A stretch of 40,732 nt of DNA from Sphingosinicella sp. YJ22. Its GTDB lineage: Bacteria > Pseudomonadota > Alphaproteobacteria > Sphingomonadales > Sphingomonadaceae. Below the pieces are notes generated by a model. That model saw only the letters and a list, made by a program, of their open reading frames with translations. It was not told the DNA's origin and ran no database searches. The first letter of the stretch is position 1, and the number at the start of each line of letters is the position of its first letter. The stretch covers positions 1 to 40,732 of the forward strand of contig NZ_JAANPA010000032.1 in the NCBI RefSeq assembly GCF_011320075.1, read 5' to 3'. The position numbers were made by a program, and so were the translations under genes. Shown one piece after another: positions 9,310 to 18,600 of the stretch.

Positions 9310-10106
9310 GCCTGGAGCAGCTCCTCGGCCGTGGCGGAGATGTGGCTGACGAACGCGCGCATGTCGTCCAGCTCGGCGGGATCGGGCGCGCCGGTCCACT
9401 CGTCCATGAAGAACTTCTTGAACTCGAGCGCGATCGCGCAGCCCTGGCCCGGGAAATTGGCGTGGACGAAGCGCGTCTGCTCGCCCTTGCCCTGGAAGGC
9501 GACATTCTCGCGCACGTCGAGGCGGCGGCCGTTGAAGTCGAAGCCGCGCATCGCCTCGATCAGCGGGTCGAGCAGGAAGGCCCATTGCTCGCGCGGCATC
9601 GAGAAGGTGCCGATGTTGATGTCGGGCGCGTCGGCCTGCGGTGTCGCGGCGCCGCCGGGGCCGTCACGGCGATGGTTGTAGCTGTGGACGTCGATCAGAA
9701 CGAAGCGGGGATGCCGCTCGGCGACCTCGCCGAGCAGGGCCCCGAGCATCCGGTAATAGTCCGCGTGCAGCGCGAGCGAGCGCTGCACCAGCCCTTCGTC
9801 GGGCGCGCCGGGCTGCCACACCTCCAGGCCCCAGGATTGCTCCGGCTTCACATAGACCGCGTCGGCGGCGGCGCGGTTGAGGTCGAATTCGAAGCGCGAG
9901 CGATGGACCACGATATGGGTGCCGACGTCGCGGACCGACTGCCCGGTGAACGGGTCTTCCTCGCGCAGGCGGTCGGCTTCGTCCAGCGCCATGACCCGCG
10001 CCACCTCGGGCCGCAGGTCGTGACCGTCGTGGATCGCGGTGGCGATGATCGGGCCGGAGCCGCGCTGCACGGTCCAGCAGGGTTCCGAGGAGATGTCGTT
10101 GACCAT
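9306..10106 (-). CDS. N-formylglutamate amidohydrolase family protein
   Basis: This is the first gene of the leftward three-gene operon, 266 residues long. FGase-family features are the N-terminal metal-site motif IHDGHDLRPEV, VGTHIVVHRSRFEFDLNRA, the metal-binding IDVHSYNHRR, and EFKKFFMDEWTG near the C-terminus. Classical HutG hydrolyses N-formylglutamate to formate and glutamate in histidine catabolism. No hut genes are present here and the gene is coupled to a peptidase and an ATP-grasp ligase. It more likely cleaves an amide bond on a glutamyl or aminoacyl conjugate. The start ATG at 10106 has AGGGG immediately upstream, unusually close for an SD. Confidence 0.88.
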   Translation of the reverse strand: MVNDISSEPCWTVQRGSGPIIATAIHDGHDLRPEVARVMALDEADRLREEDPFTGQSVRDVGTHIVVHRSRFEFDLNRAAADAVYVKPEQSWGLEVWQPGAPDEGLVQRSLALHADYYRMLGALLGEVAERHPRFVLIDVHSYNHRRDGPGGAATPQADAPDINIGTFSMPREQWAFLLDPLIEAMRGFDFNGRRLDVRENVAFQGKGEQTRFVHANFPGQGCAIALEFKKFFMDEWTGAPDPAELDDMRAFVSHISATAEELLQA

Positions 10107-10190
10107 CCCCTGTTAGCGTTTTGAAGCCGTATCGGTTGCGTAAGCAAATCGACGCCGGCCACCAAAGGGCCGCTCATCCGCGAGGGACGC

Positions 10191-10223
10191 GGCTCGGGAG
10201 GAGGTCCGGCCTCCTCCCGAGCC
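10191..10223 (-). terminator. Long hairpin after the autotransporter gene
   Basis: A perfect 14-bp stem pairs GGCTCGGGAGGAGG (10191-10204) with CCTCCTCCCGAGCC (10210-10223) around a 5-base loop. It begins eight bases after the autotransporter stop codon. No T-run follows, so it may act as a Rho-assisted terminator or mRNA-stabilising hairpin. Confidence 0.6.
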
Positions 10224-10230
10224 TGCCGCC

Positions 10231-13200
10231 TTAGAAGCGCAGGCGCGCGCCGACGCGGCCGCTGACGCCCTCGATGTCGCCGAAGCGGCCGTCGGCCTCG
10301 GCATAGAGGTCGACTCGGCCGGCGGTGACCGCGAGGCCGCCGCCGAGCTGGCCGTAGGTGCGGCCGCCGTCGGCGGTGACGACCACCTCCTCGCTGCCGA
10401 GGTCGAACACGGTCCGATCGCGGCCGCCGAACTCGCGGGCGAGCGACATGGCGAGGAAGGGGCGGACCGGAAGGCCGAGGACTCCGTCGGCGACGCCCAT
10501 GCGGAGGCCGACCTCGCCGGTCGCGACGGCGCCGTCCTCCCAGGCGATGTCGCCGTTGACGCTCTCCTGGTCGGGCAGGCTGACATGGACCCAGGACAGG
10601 CCGGCCGCGGGCTCGATCCAGATCCCGCCGACGTCGGCTCGGTAGCCGGCTTCGAGATCGACGCCGAGGCTGGTGCCGTCGCCGCTGCCTTCGAGCCCGA
10701 CCGAGGCCCAGTTGGACTGGACGTCGATGAGATCGGCGCGGAGCATCGCGCTGGCGAACCAGCCGTTCGAGGCGAAGCCGGCGTAGAGGCCGGCATTGAC
10801 GACGTCGAAGCGGCTGTTTTCGTCCTGGCCGAGGTCGATCCGGGCGGTGCCGTAGCCGGCGGTGACTCCGACCTGCCATGGGCCGAAGCCCTTCTCGGCG
10901 CCGAACTGGACGCCCTCGTGCGAACCGCTCCACTGGAGGTCGCGCGAGCCGCCGGCGTGGGACAGGCCGGTGGTGGCGTCGACGTCGCTTCCGACCGCCT
11001 GCATCCACACGCCGCCGGCTTCGCCGCCGCCGCGGGTGACGAGGAGATGGGTGGAGAGGGCGTCGGCGCCGAAGTGCCACAGGTCGCGGACTCCGGACGC
11101 CATCGCGCCGGCGAGATAGGCGGTGTCGCTGAGGTCGCTTTGCAGCCACCAGCTGTCCTGCCCGTCATAGTCGAGCGAGAACTGGACGAATCCGCGCCTC
11201 CGGCTGGCCTCGGCGAGAGTGAGCTCGGCGCCGCTGTCGGTGCCGGCCGAGCTGACCACGCGGAGGCCGTCGAGGCCGAGCCCGCTGCCGTTGCCGACGA
11301 TGTTGAGGCGAAGAGCGCTGGTGCCCTCGAGGTCGCCGACCTCGACGAGGTCGGAGGCGCCGGCGACGATGTCGAGGTCGACGGCGAGCGTCGAGCCCGC
11401 GGCCCCGGCCAAGGTGCCGCTCAGCGTCAGGCTGTCGCCGGTGCGGCCGTTGGCCAGGCTGACCGTGCCGCTGTTCTCCAGGCGCTCCAGCCCGGCGAGG
11501 GTGATGCTGGTGGCGGCGCCGTCGCGAAGGGCGAGGAGGCCGCTGTTGACCAGCCGGTCGGCGCCGCCGCCGAACTGGCTGGTGCCGGCGGTGAGGAAGC
11601 GGCCGGCATTGGTGACGACGTCGTCGCCGCCGACGAAGGACATGCGGCCCAGGACGGTGCCGGTGGCGGCGATTCGGATGTCGCTGTCGCCCTCGACCCC
11701 GAAGTCATTGTCGCGGATGTCGAGGACCAGGCCGCTTCCGCTGGTCACGGTGCCGGCGATGTCGATGCGCGTCGTCTGCGACGATCCGGCCTGGATCGCG
11801 CTGGCCGCGCCGGACACGACGGCCCCCTCCTCGATGTCGATGTTGACGTCGCCGAGCCTGGCATAGGCGACGATGGCGCGGCTGTTCTGGGAGGTCACGC
11901 CGTCCCGAACGGTGAGCGAGACGTCGCCCTGGTCGGAATAGAGCCCCATCGCATAATATTCGGGGTCGGTGCTCGTCGAGACGACGCTGCCGACGGCGAC
12001 ATCGAGGTCGCCGATGGTCGAGGCGTTGATGGCGGTCCCCACCGTCTCCATGACGTCCGCTTCGATCGTCGCGGTGCCGCCGATGGCGAGGATGCCGTTC
12101 GCGCCGATGCCATAGGTGTAGATGCGGTTGGCATCGATCGCGATGTCGCCGTTGGTGATGACGGAGATCGCCTCCGCATAGTCGCCGAACGTGCCGGCAT
12201 ATTCGCGGACGACGATCGACACGTCGCCGAAGCTCTCGACCAGGATCGCCCGGCCGCCGGCGCCGCCGGCGCCGACTCCGTCGACGTCGATCGTGATCGC
12301 GCCGAACTCGCTCGCGGCGACGATTCCGCGCCCTTCGAGCCCGTCGGCGAAGACATAGCCGGCGTTGATGTTGACGTCGCCGCGGCTGACTCCGCCGATG
12401 CCGAGGCCATAGTCGCCGGAGACGAAGACGGTGTTGGCGTTGATGTCGACATTGCCGGTGTCGGAGAGGCCGATGATGCCCTGCGCTCCGAAGCCCTCGC
12501 CGATGGTCCTGACGGCATCGATGCTGACGTTCCCCGTCATGCTCTGCGCCCAGATCGCGGTGGTCAGGTCGCCGATTCCGTAGACCTCGCCGGCGATGAT
12601 TCCGACATCGCCGTCGCCGACCGCGGTCGCGTTGATCGCCATCGCGCTTTCGCCGACGCCGTAGGCCTGGCCGGCGGTGATGGCGATGTCGCCGGAGCCG
12701 AAGGTGATCGCCGAGACGCCGCGGCCGCCGACGCCGGCGGCAAGGCCGACGTCGATGGTGATCGCGCCCTCGGCGCTGCTCGTGTCGATGCCGTTGATTC
12801 CTTCGACGTAATTGGCCGCGACGGTGACGTCGCCCTGGGCGCCGGCGCTGATGGCGACGCCGCTGCCGATGACCTGGTCAGCCCGGACGTTGACCGAACC
12901 CGAGGCGGACTGGACCTCCAGCGCCGGCCCGGTTCCGCCGAAGATGAAGGTCCCATCCTCCGCGAAGAAGGAGATCGCGCCGTCGCCGGCGACCTGGACC
13001 GTCGGATCGAAATCCGTGGAAAGCGAGCCGTCGACGATCACGCCCGACCTCAGGACCACGCCGTAATCGGTCGCGCCGGTGTAGCGGATGCTCGTGTAGG
13101 GCGGATCGGTGGCTTCGCAGACCACGGTGCCGCCGTCCGAGGCAGGGCCGCATTCGTCCTGCGCCGCCGCGGGAGAAGCGTGCGCCAGAGCGATCATGCT

Positions 13201-13260
13201 GACGAGGCCGAGGGACGCGGCCTTCGGGGCGCGGCGAGGGAAACGGGCAACAGGGTTCAT
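10231..13260 (-). CDS. Autotransporter (type Va) with beta-helix passenger
   Basis: The 1009-residue protein has a signal peptide (residues 1-33, ending ASPAAA-QDEC). A long passenger (about 35-720) is built of repeats such as GDVDINANTVFVSG and GDVNINAGYVFADG, each with a GD(V/I) turn, an alternating hydrophobic strand and a small-residue turn, typical of a right-handed beta-helix. The C-terminal autotransporter beta-barrel (about 735-1009) contains SGSHEGVQFGAEKGFGPWQ, alternating aromatic strands, and the terminal GRVGARLRF with its C-terminal Phe. Two Cys (in DECG and VVCEA) near the mature N-terminus could form a disulfide. It should be exported to the cell surface. No protease triad or RGD is obvious, so adhesion or surface structure is inference. 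GGAGA nine bases upstream supports the start. Confidence 0.92.
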   Translation of the reverse strand: MNPVARFPRRAPKAASLGLVSMIALAHASPAAAQDECGPASDGGTVVCEATDPPYTSIRYTGATDYGVVLRSGVIVDGSLSTDFDPTVQVAGDGAISFFAEDGTFIFGGTGPALEVQSASGSVNVRADQVIGSGVAISAGAQGDVTVAANYVEGINGIDTSSAEGAITIDVGLAAGVGGRGVSAITFGSGDIAITAGQAYGVGESAMAINATAVGDGDVGIIAGEVYGIGDLTTAIWAQSMTGNVSIDAVRTIGEGFGAQGIIGLSDTGNVDINANTVFVSGDYGLGIGGVSRGDVNINAGYVFADGLEGRGIVAASEFGAITIDVDGVGAGGAGGRAILVESFGDVSIVVREYAGTFGDYAEAISVITNGDIAIDANRIYTYGIGANGILAIGGTATIEADVMETVGTAINASTIGDLDVAVGSVVSTSTDPEYYAMGLYSDQGDVSLTVRDGVTSQNSRAIVAYARLGDVNIDIEEGAVVSGAASAIQAGSSQTTRIDIAGTVTSGSGLVLDIRDNDFGVEGDSDIRIAATGTVLGRMSFVGGDDVVTNAGRFLTAGTSQFGGGADRLVNSGLLALRDGAATSITLAGLERLENSGTVSLANGRTGDSLTLSGTLAGAAGSTLAVDLDIVAGASDLVEVGDLEGTSALRLNIVGNGSGLGLDGLRVVSSAGTDSGAELTLAEASRRRGFVQFSLDYDGQDSWWLQSDLSDTAYLAGAMASGVRDLWHFGADALSTHLLVTRGGGEAGGVWMQAVGSDVDATTGLSHAGGSRDLQWSGSHEGVQFGAEKGFGPWQVGVTAGYGTARIDLGQDENSRFDVVNAGLYAGFASNGWFASAMLRADLIDVQSNWASVGLEGSGDGTSLGVDLEAGYRADVGGIWIEPAAGLSWVHVSLPDQESVNGDIAWEDGAVATGEVGLRMGVADGVLGLPVRPFLAMSLAREFGGRDRTVFDLGSEEVVVTADGGRTYGQLGGGLAVTAGRVDLYAEADGRFGDIEGVSGRVGARLRF

Positions 13261-13400
13261 TCAATCATTCTCCATCCAAGGCACGAGAGAGCATCCCGCC
13301 TCGTGGAGAAGCGGGGTGCGGCTGACTCGGAGCGGCCCTGGGGAGAAGGGTTTTCAGACTCCTGACCGTGGCAAGACGCCACGGCGCGCGCAAACCCGCA

Positions 13401-13419
13401 CCCGCCGAAAATCGGCGGG
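13401..13419 (-). terminator. Possible terminator downstream of the ABC-F gene
   Basis: A perfect 8-bp stem, CCCGCCGA (13401-13408) and TCGGCGGG (13412-13419), has a 3-base loop. On the minus strand it lies 47 bases after the ABC-F stop and is followed only by a weak GTTTG tract. It separates the ABC-F gene from the autotransporter. Confidence 0.4.
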
Positions 13420-13465
13420 CCGCTGGCCGATGGATGTGCGCAAGAAGGTCGCGAACGACGCCCCG

Positions 13466-15334
13466 CTAGGCGGCGATCGCCTCGAGGGCCTCGCTGGCGG
13501 CGAGCCACTCGCGCTCGGCCTCGGCGATCTTCGCCTCGATCTCGGCGCGGCGCTTCATCAGGTCGCTCATCTTGAGGCTGGCGAGCGAGGCGTCGGCGCC
13601 GGAGGGGTCGAACATCGCGCGCTCGATAGATCCGCGCAGATCGGTCAGCCGGGCGACTTCCGCCTCGGACTTCTTCGCCTGCTTGCGCAGGGTCGCCCCT
13701 TTCTCGCGGGCCTCGGCCGCGAGCCGGCGCGCTTCCTTCTTGTTGCCCTTGTCGCTTTTCGTTGCGGGCTTGGCGTCGCCGGTGAGGACGAAGCGGATAT
13801 AATCGTCGATGCTGCCGTCATAGTCCTGCGCGGTGCCGTCATGGACCAGCACGAGGCGGTCGGCGGTCATCTCCAGCATGTGGCGGTCGTGGCTGACGAT
13901 CACCACCGCGCCGGTATAGGCGTTCAAAGCCTGGATCAGCGCCTCGCGCGCGTCGACGTCGAGGTGGTTGGTCGGCTCATCGAGGATCAGCATGTGGGGC
14001 GCATCGCGTGTGATCAGAGCGAGCGCGAGCCGGGCGCGCTCGCCGCCCGAAAGCTTGCCGACCTTGGTCGTCGCCTTCTCGCCGGAGAAGCCGAACCGGC
14101 CGAGCTGACCGCGCACCGCCGCCGGCTTCTCGCCCGCCATCAGCCGGGTCATGTGGTCGAGCGGGGTGTCGTCGCTGCGCAGCTCCTCGACCTGATATTG
14201 GGTGAAATAGCCGACCCGCATCTTGGATGTCGCGGCCATGTCGCCGTCCATCGGCTTCAGCTGCGCGGCGAGCAGGCGGGCCAGGGTCGTCTTGCCGTTG
14301 CCGTTGCGGCCGAGCAGGGCGACTCGGTCGTCGGGGTCCAGCCGGAGGTTGAGCCGCTCGAGGATCGGCGTGTCGCCATAGCCGACGCTCGCCATGTCGA
14401 GCGTGATCAGCGGCGGCCGCAGCTCGTCGGGCTTCGGAAAATCGAACGAGAGCGTGGGGTCGTCAAGCACCGCGGCGATCGGCTGCATCTTCGCCAGCGC
14501 CTTGGCGCGCGACTGCGCCTGCTTGGCGGTCGACGCCCGGGCGCTGTTGCGGGCGACATAATCCTGGAGCTTGGCGCGCTCGGCGAGCTGCTTCTCGCGG
14601 GCCGAGGCCTGCTGGGCCTGGCGCTCCGCGCGCTGGCGCTCGAACGCGTCATAGCCGCCCGGATAGAGGGTCAGCTTGCCGGACGAGAGATGGAGGATGT
14701 GGTCGACGACATTGTTGAGGAAGTCGCGCTCGTGGCTGACGATGACGATCGTCGCCGGGTAGGAGCGAAGGAAATCCTCGAGCCACAGCACCGCCTCGAG
14801 ATCGAGGTGGTTGGACGGCTCGTCGAGTAGCAGAAGGTCGGGCTCGGAGAACAATAGGGAGGCCAGCGCGACCCGCATCCGCCAGCCGCCGGAGAAGCTC
14901 TCAAGCGCGCGGTGCTGCATGTCCTCGTCGAAGCCGAGGCCGACGAGAATCCGCGCCGCCCGCGCCGGCGCCGAATGGGCGTCGATCGCATTGAGGCGCT
15001 CGTGGATCTCGCCCAGACGATCGGGGTCGTGGCTGTGCTCGGCCTCTTCGAGAAGCGCGGCGCGCTCGGTGTCGGCGGCGAGCACGGCCTCGAACGGAGT
15101 CGCGGTCCCGCCCGGCGCCTCCTGGGCGATATAGCCCAGCCGCGCGGCGCGCGGCATCTCGGCGCTGCCGCTGTCGGGATCGAGCAGGCCGGCGATCACG
15201 CGCACGAGAGTCGACTTGCCGGCGCCGTTGCGTCCGATCAGGCCGATGCGGCCACGCGGCGGCAGAGCGGCGCTCGCGCCGTCAAGGATCGTGCGCCCGC
15301 CAAGGCGGACGGTGATGTCCTTCAAATTGAGCAT
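13466..15334 (-). CDS. ABC-F family ATPase (Uup/YheS-type)
   Basis: This 622-residue soluble protein has two ABC ATPase domains and no membrane domain, which defines the ABC-F family of ribosome-associated translation factors. Walker A motifs are GRNGAGKST (residues 34-42) and GRNGNGKTT in the second half. Signature motifs are LESFSGGWRMRVALA and KLSGGERARLALAL. Walker B regions are LLLLDEPSNHLDLE and MLILDEPTNHLDVD. The interdomain linker is long and charged (P-site tRNA interaction motif region, about residues 240-290). The C-terminus (about 530-622) is a Lys/Glu-rich coiled coil, the hallmark of Uup/YheS types. It probably relieves stalled translation. The specific subfamily is uncertain. 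Confidence 0.94.
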   Translation of the reverse strand: MLNLKDITVRLGGRTILDGASAALPPRGRIGLIGRNGAGKSTLVRVIAGLLDPDSGSAEMPRAARLGYIAQEAPGGTATPFEAVLAADTERAALLEEAEHSHDPDRLGEIHERLNAIDAHSAPARAARILVGLGFDEDMQHRALESFSGGWRMRVALASLLFSEPDLLLLDEPSNHLDLEAVLWLEDFLRSYPATIVIVSHERDFLNNVVDHILHLSSGKLTLYPGGYDAFERQRAERQAQQASAREKQLAERAKLQDYVARNSARASTAKQAQSRAKALAKMQPIAAVLDDPTLSFDFPKPDELRPPLITLDMASVGYGDTPILERLNLRLDPDDRVALLGRNGNGKTTLARLLAAQLKPMDGDMAATSKMRVGYFTQYQVEELRSDDTPLDHMTRLMAGEKPAAVRGQLGRFGFSGEKATTKVGKLSGGERARLALALITRDAPHMLILDEPTNHLDVDAREALIQALNAYTGAVVIVSHDRHMLEMTADRLVLVHDGTAQDYDGSIDDYIRFVLTGDAKPATKSDKGNKKEARRLAAEAREKGATLRKQAKKSEAEVARLTDLRGSIERAMFDPSGADASLASLKMSDLMKRRAEIEAKIAEAEREWLAASEALEAIAA

Positions 15335-15386
15335 GGCGGCCCCCTAGCATCACCCGGCCGCCGGCCCAACCCCATGCGCGGGGAGC

Positions 15387-15417
15387 AAAAAGGGGAGCAG
15401 CCTAGCGGCCGCTCCCC
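15387..15417 (-). terminator. Rho-independent terminator of the metallopeptidase gene
   Basis: On the minus strand, GGGGAGC (15417-15411) pairs with GCTCCCC (15398-15392). Further internal pairing is possible, and TTTTT (15391-15387) follows. It lies 28 bases after the stop codon of the leishmanolysin-like gene. Confidence 0.85.
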
Positions 15418-15444
15418 GATTTTGACGAGAACGCTCCGCCCCGA

Positions 15445-16371
<927 letters not shown>

Positions 16372-16428
16372 TACTACTCTCCCTGGTCACAACCGGTACA
16401 CCGCCGATTGCCGTTGTTGGGGGAGTGC

Positions 16429-16456
16429 AGCCTATTGGAATGCGGGCGTCACGCAA
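16429..16456 (-). promoter_or_regulatory. Candidate promoter for the metallopeptidase gene
   Basis: On the minus strand TTGCGT (16456-16451) and TAGGCT (16434-16429) are 16 bases apart and lie about 60 bases upstream of the metallopeptidase start codon. The match to a vegetative promoter is only moderate. Confidence 0.28.
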
Positions 16457-16500
16457 GCCTTTGATTTCGTTAATGTTTCGGGGCCGATACGACCCGCGGC

Positions 16501-18039
16501 TCAGCGTGTCGCGGGCTGGTCCGGGCTGTAGTGGCGGAAGGCGAGCGCGCGCAGGAACAGGGTCTCGCCGGTGATCCAATCCTGGCGCAGCAGATTCTCG
16601 TCGCCGAGATCGACGTCCAGCCAGGCGCGGATCACCGGGCGAAGCCTGGCGCGGTTGGACGCGTTCGCCCGGCGATAGGCGAGCACCGACGCGGCGCCGA
16701 TCCAGGGCGACACCGGATGGCGGTAATTGTCGATGTAGCGCTCGCCATTTTCGAGCTCGACATAGGCTCCGGACGGGAAATGCTCGATCGCGGGCGGGAG
16801 CGTGTCGACCGAGCGGAGGAAGGCGCGGGCCGCCTGGTCGCTCTGGGTGCCGCCCGCGACCTCGGTCGCCACCGTCGCCATCGCCGCGAACACGAGATGC
16901 TCGGAGCGGCGCTCGTCATTGGGATAGTCGGCCCAGTTGGCGCCCGCCTCGGGGCCGCGGTTGAGCCAGTTGGTGGCGCGCCGGATAGCAGCGTCGACCC
17001 GCGGACGGGCGGCCGGCGGGACGATGCCGGCGCGGCGCGCCTCGGCCAGGGCAATGGTCAGCATCGCGGTGGCGTGGACGGCGGCATTGGCCTGCTGGCG
17101 AACGCCGTTGAGGCTGATCGTCCACCAGCCCTCGGCATGCTGGGCGGCGAGGATGGTCTCGAGCAGGCGCGGCGGCGCCGGGCGCCGATATTGCGCGGCG
17201 GTGACGATCACCCAGCCGTTGCCGATGCTGTTGGGGATGTCCTCCATGACGAAGCAGCCGCAGTCGGGCTGCTCGACGGTGGCGAGGTAGCGGAAATAGC
17301 CGTCGGCGAAGCTTCGGCTCTCCTCGGGCGCGGCGCTGATCAGCTGGCCGGCGAACCATGCCCAGCTCGTGCCGATCGCCTCCCGGTCTCCGCTCAGCGC
17401 CGTCTCGGCGCTTCGGGCCACCCGCTCGCGCGCCAGTCCCTCGCGCTCCACCGATGCGCTCAGCTGCTCGGCGGCGACCGGCGGCGCATCCGGGTCGATC
17501 CTGTATCTGAGCGTCGGCCAGAAGAAGGCCGCCAGCGCGGCCAGAAGCAGGATCGCGAGGACCGCCCCGATCGCGACTCGTTTGGCCCGCTTCGACCGGG
17601 CTTTGGGCCGCGGCGCGGCGGTGGCGCCGGCGCCGGCGCCGGGCTCGCCAATCCGCTCGCGCACCTCGTCGAGCAGCTTGGGCCTGGCCGCGTTGAACTC
17701 GCGCTGGCTTCGGCCGACCTTGAGCGCCTGGACGAGGAACAGGCCCATCGGAAAATCGGTCGGCGCGAGATCGTCGACCATCAGCGGAAGGAGGCCGCCG
17801 GCGTCGCGGGCGATGATCGCCTCGTGGCGGACGTTGGGCGAGGCGATGCTCGCCTTGCTCCACAGCACGATGGCGAGCCGCGAGCCGGTCAGCCGCTCGC
17901 GGATCCAGGTGTCCCAGTCGGTGCCGGCCGGGATCTCCTGGTCCCAGAACACGTCATAGCCCGCCTCGCCGAGGGCATCGCGCACGCGCTCGGCGACGGC
18001 CCGATCCTTGCTCGAATAGGAGATGAAGACGTCCGGCAA
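16501..18039 (-). CDS. TIR domain - transmembrane - alpha/alpha toroid fusion protein
   Basis: The 512-residue protein has three parts. Residues 1-130 are a TIR domain: MPDVFISYSSKD, the DVFWDQEIPAG loop, SRLAIVLWSKAS, and SPNVRHEAIIARD with E73 in the position of the catalytic Glu of NAD-cleaving TIRs. Residues about 155-176 form one membrane helix (GAVLAILLLAALAAFFW) after a basic stretch (KARSKRAKR). Residues about 230-505 form a helical domain with QW-like repeats (LETILAAQHAEGWWTIS; AIRRATNWLNRG), resembling (alpha/alpha)6 terpene-cyclase-type toroids. The start is TTG, with GGGAGG a few bases upstream. The topology suggests a cytoplasmic TIR and an external toroid. An immune or signalling role is inference; TIR adaptors without NADase activity also exist. 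Confidence 0.87.
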   Translation of the reverse strand: MPDVFISYSSKDRAVAERVRDALGEAGYDVFWDQEIPAGTDWDTWIRERLTGSRLAIVLWSKASIASPNVRHEAIIARDAGGLLPLMVDDLAPTDFPMGLFLVQALKVGRSQREFNAARPKLLDEVRERIGEPGAGAGATAAPRPKARSKRAKRVAIGAVLAILLLAALAAFFWPTLRYRIDPDAPPVAAEQLSASVEREGLARERVARSAETALSGDREAIGTSWAWFAGQLISAAPEESRSFADGYFRYLATVEQPDCGCFVMEDIPNSIGNGWVIVTAAQYRRPAPPRLLETILAAQHAEGWWTISLNGVRQQANAAVHATAMLTIALAEARRAGIVPPAARPRVDAAIRRATNWLNRGPEAGANWADYPNDERRSEHLVFAAMATVATEVAGGTQSDQAARAFLRSVDTLPPAIEHFPSGAYVELENGERYIDNYRHPVSPWIGAASVLAYRRANASNRARLRPVIRAWLDVDLGDENLLRQDWITGETLFLRALAFRHYSPDQPATR

Positions 18040-18161
18040 TGCCCCCTCCCGATCGCTGCCGGGAGGCTAACCGACGCCCCGGTCGATTGCCAGCGGCGGC
18101 TCGGCTGTTGCATGATCGGGGCTCCGGCCGAGTCCGGGCCGGCAGCGATGGAGGGGATCGC

Positions 18162-18590
18162 ATGACGGAGACGTACAAGGGCAGCTGTTTCTGCGGGAAT
18201 GTCGAGATCGAGGCGACGGGCGCGCCGGCGGCCATGGGCTATTGCCATTGCGGGTCGTGCCGCGCGCATTCGGCGTCGCCGGTCAACGCCTTCACCTTGT
18301 GGAAGTCCGACGACGTTCGGGTGACCCGCGGCGAGGACAGGCTCGCCACGTACAACAAGACCGACTTCAGCGGGCGGCGCTACTGCGCGGATTGCGGCGG
18401 CCATGTCATGGTCGACCATCCCAGCCTCGGCCTGATCGACGTCCACGCGGCGACCATACCGGACCTCGACTTCCAGCCGGCGGTGCATCTCCACTATCAG
18501 GAGACGGTGCTGCCGATGAAGGACGGCCTGCCCAAATACCGCGACTTCCCGGCGGACGTCGGCGGCTCGGGCGAGACGATGGCCGAATAG
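18162..18590 (+). CDS. GFA family (glutathione-dependent formaldehyde-activating enzyme-like) zinc protein
   Basis: This 142-residue protein of the GFA/CENP-V fold has the characteristic Cys pattern. GSCFCGNVEIE (C9, C11) and YCHCGSCRAHS (C28, C30, C33) come first, with CADCGGH near residue 75 completing two zinc sites. The family includes Gfa, which accelerates S-hydroxymethylglutathione formation, but most members have unknown substrates. The start ATG is preceded by GGAGGGG. It is divergent from the TIR gene and convergent with fixJ, ten bases from the fixJ stop. Function beyond the family is not inferable. Confidence 0.88.
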   Translation: MTETYKGSCFCGNVEIEATGAPAAMGYCHCGSCRAHSASPVNAFTLWKSDDVRVTRGEDRLATYNKTDFSGRRYCADCGGHVMVDHPSLGLIDVHAATIPDLDFQPAVHLHYQETVLPMKDGLPKYRDFPADVGGSGETMAE

Positions 18591-18600
18591 GCGCCGCGAT

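Noticed and set aside
7429-9681. A 750-codon plus-strand open frame over the DUF1704 gene
   Set aside because: Arg/Gly/Glu-rich shadow of a gene with clear motifs and operon coupling on the minus strand.
9306-10106. HutG of a histidine-degradation operon
   Set aside because: No hutH, hutU, hutI or hutC genes are nearby, and the gene is translationally coupled to unrelated functions.
10585-13365. A 926-codon plus-strand open frame antisense to the autotransporter
   Set aside because: The translation is Asp/Ala/Val/Arg-rich without family motifs and mirrors the repeat codon pattern of the autotransporter on the other strand, which has a signal peptide and barrel.
13257-13508. Short minus-strand frame ending at the autotransporter start (ATGATTGAATGA)
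   Set aside because: It overlaps the ABC-F end, is Arg/Ser/Pro-rich with no motif, and the overlap is explained by the autotransporter SD and start region. A leader-peptide role cannot be supported.
16531-18165. A 544-codon plus-strand open frame over the TIR gene
   Set aside because: Shadow frame with low-complexity Arg/Gly/Ala content; the opposite strand encodes recognisable TIR motifs.
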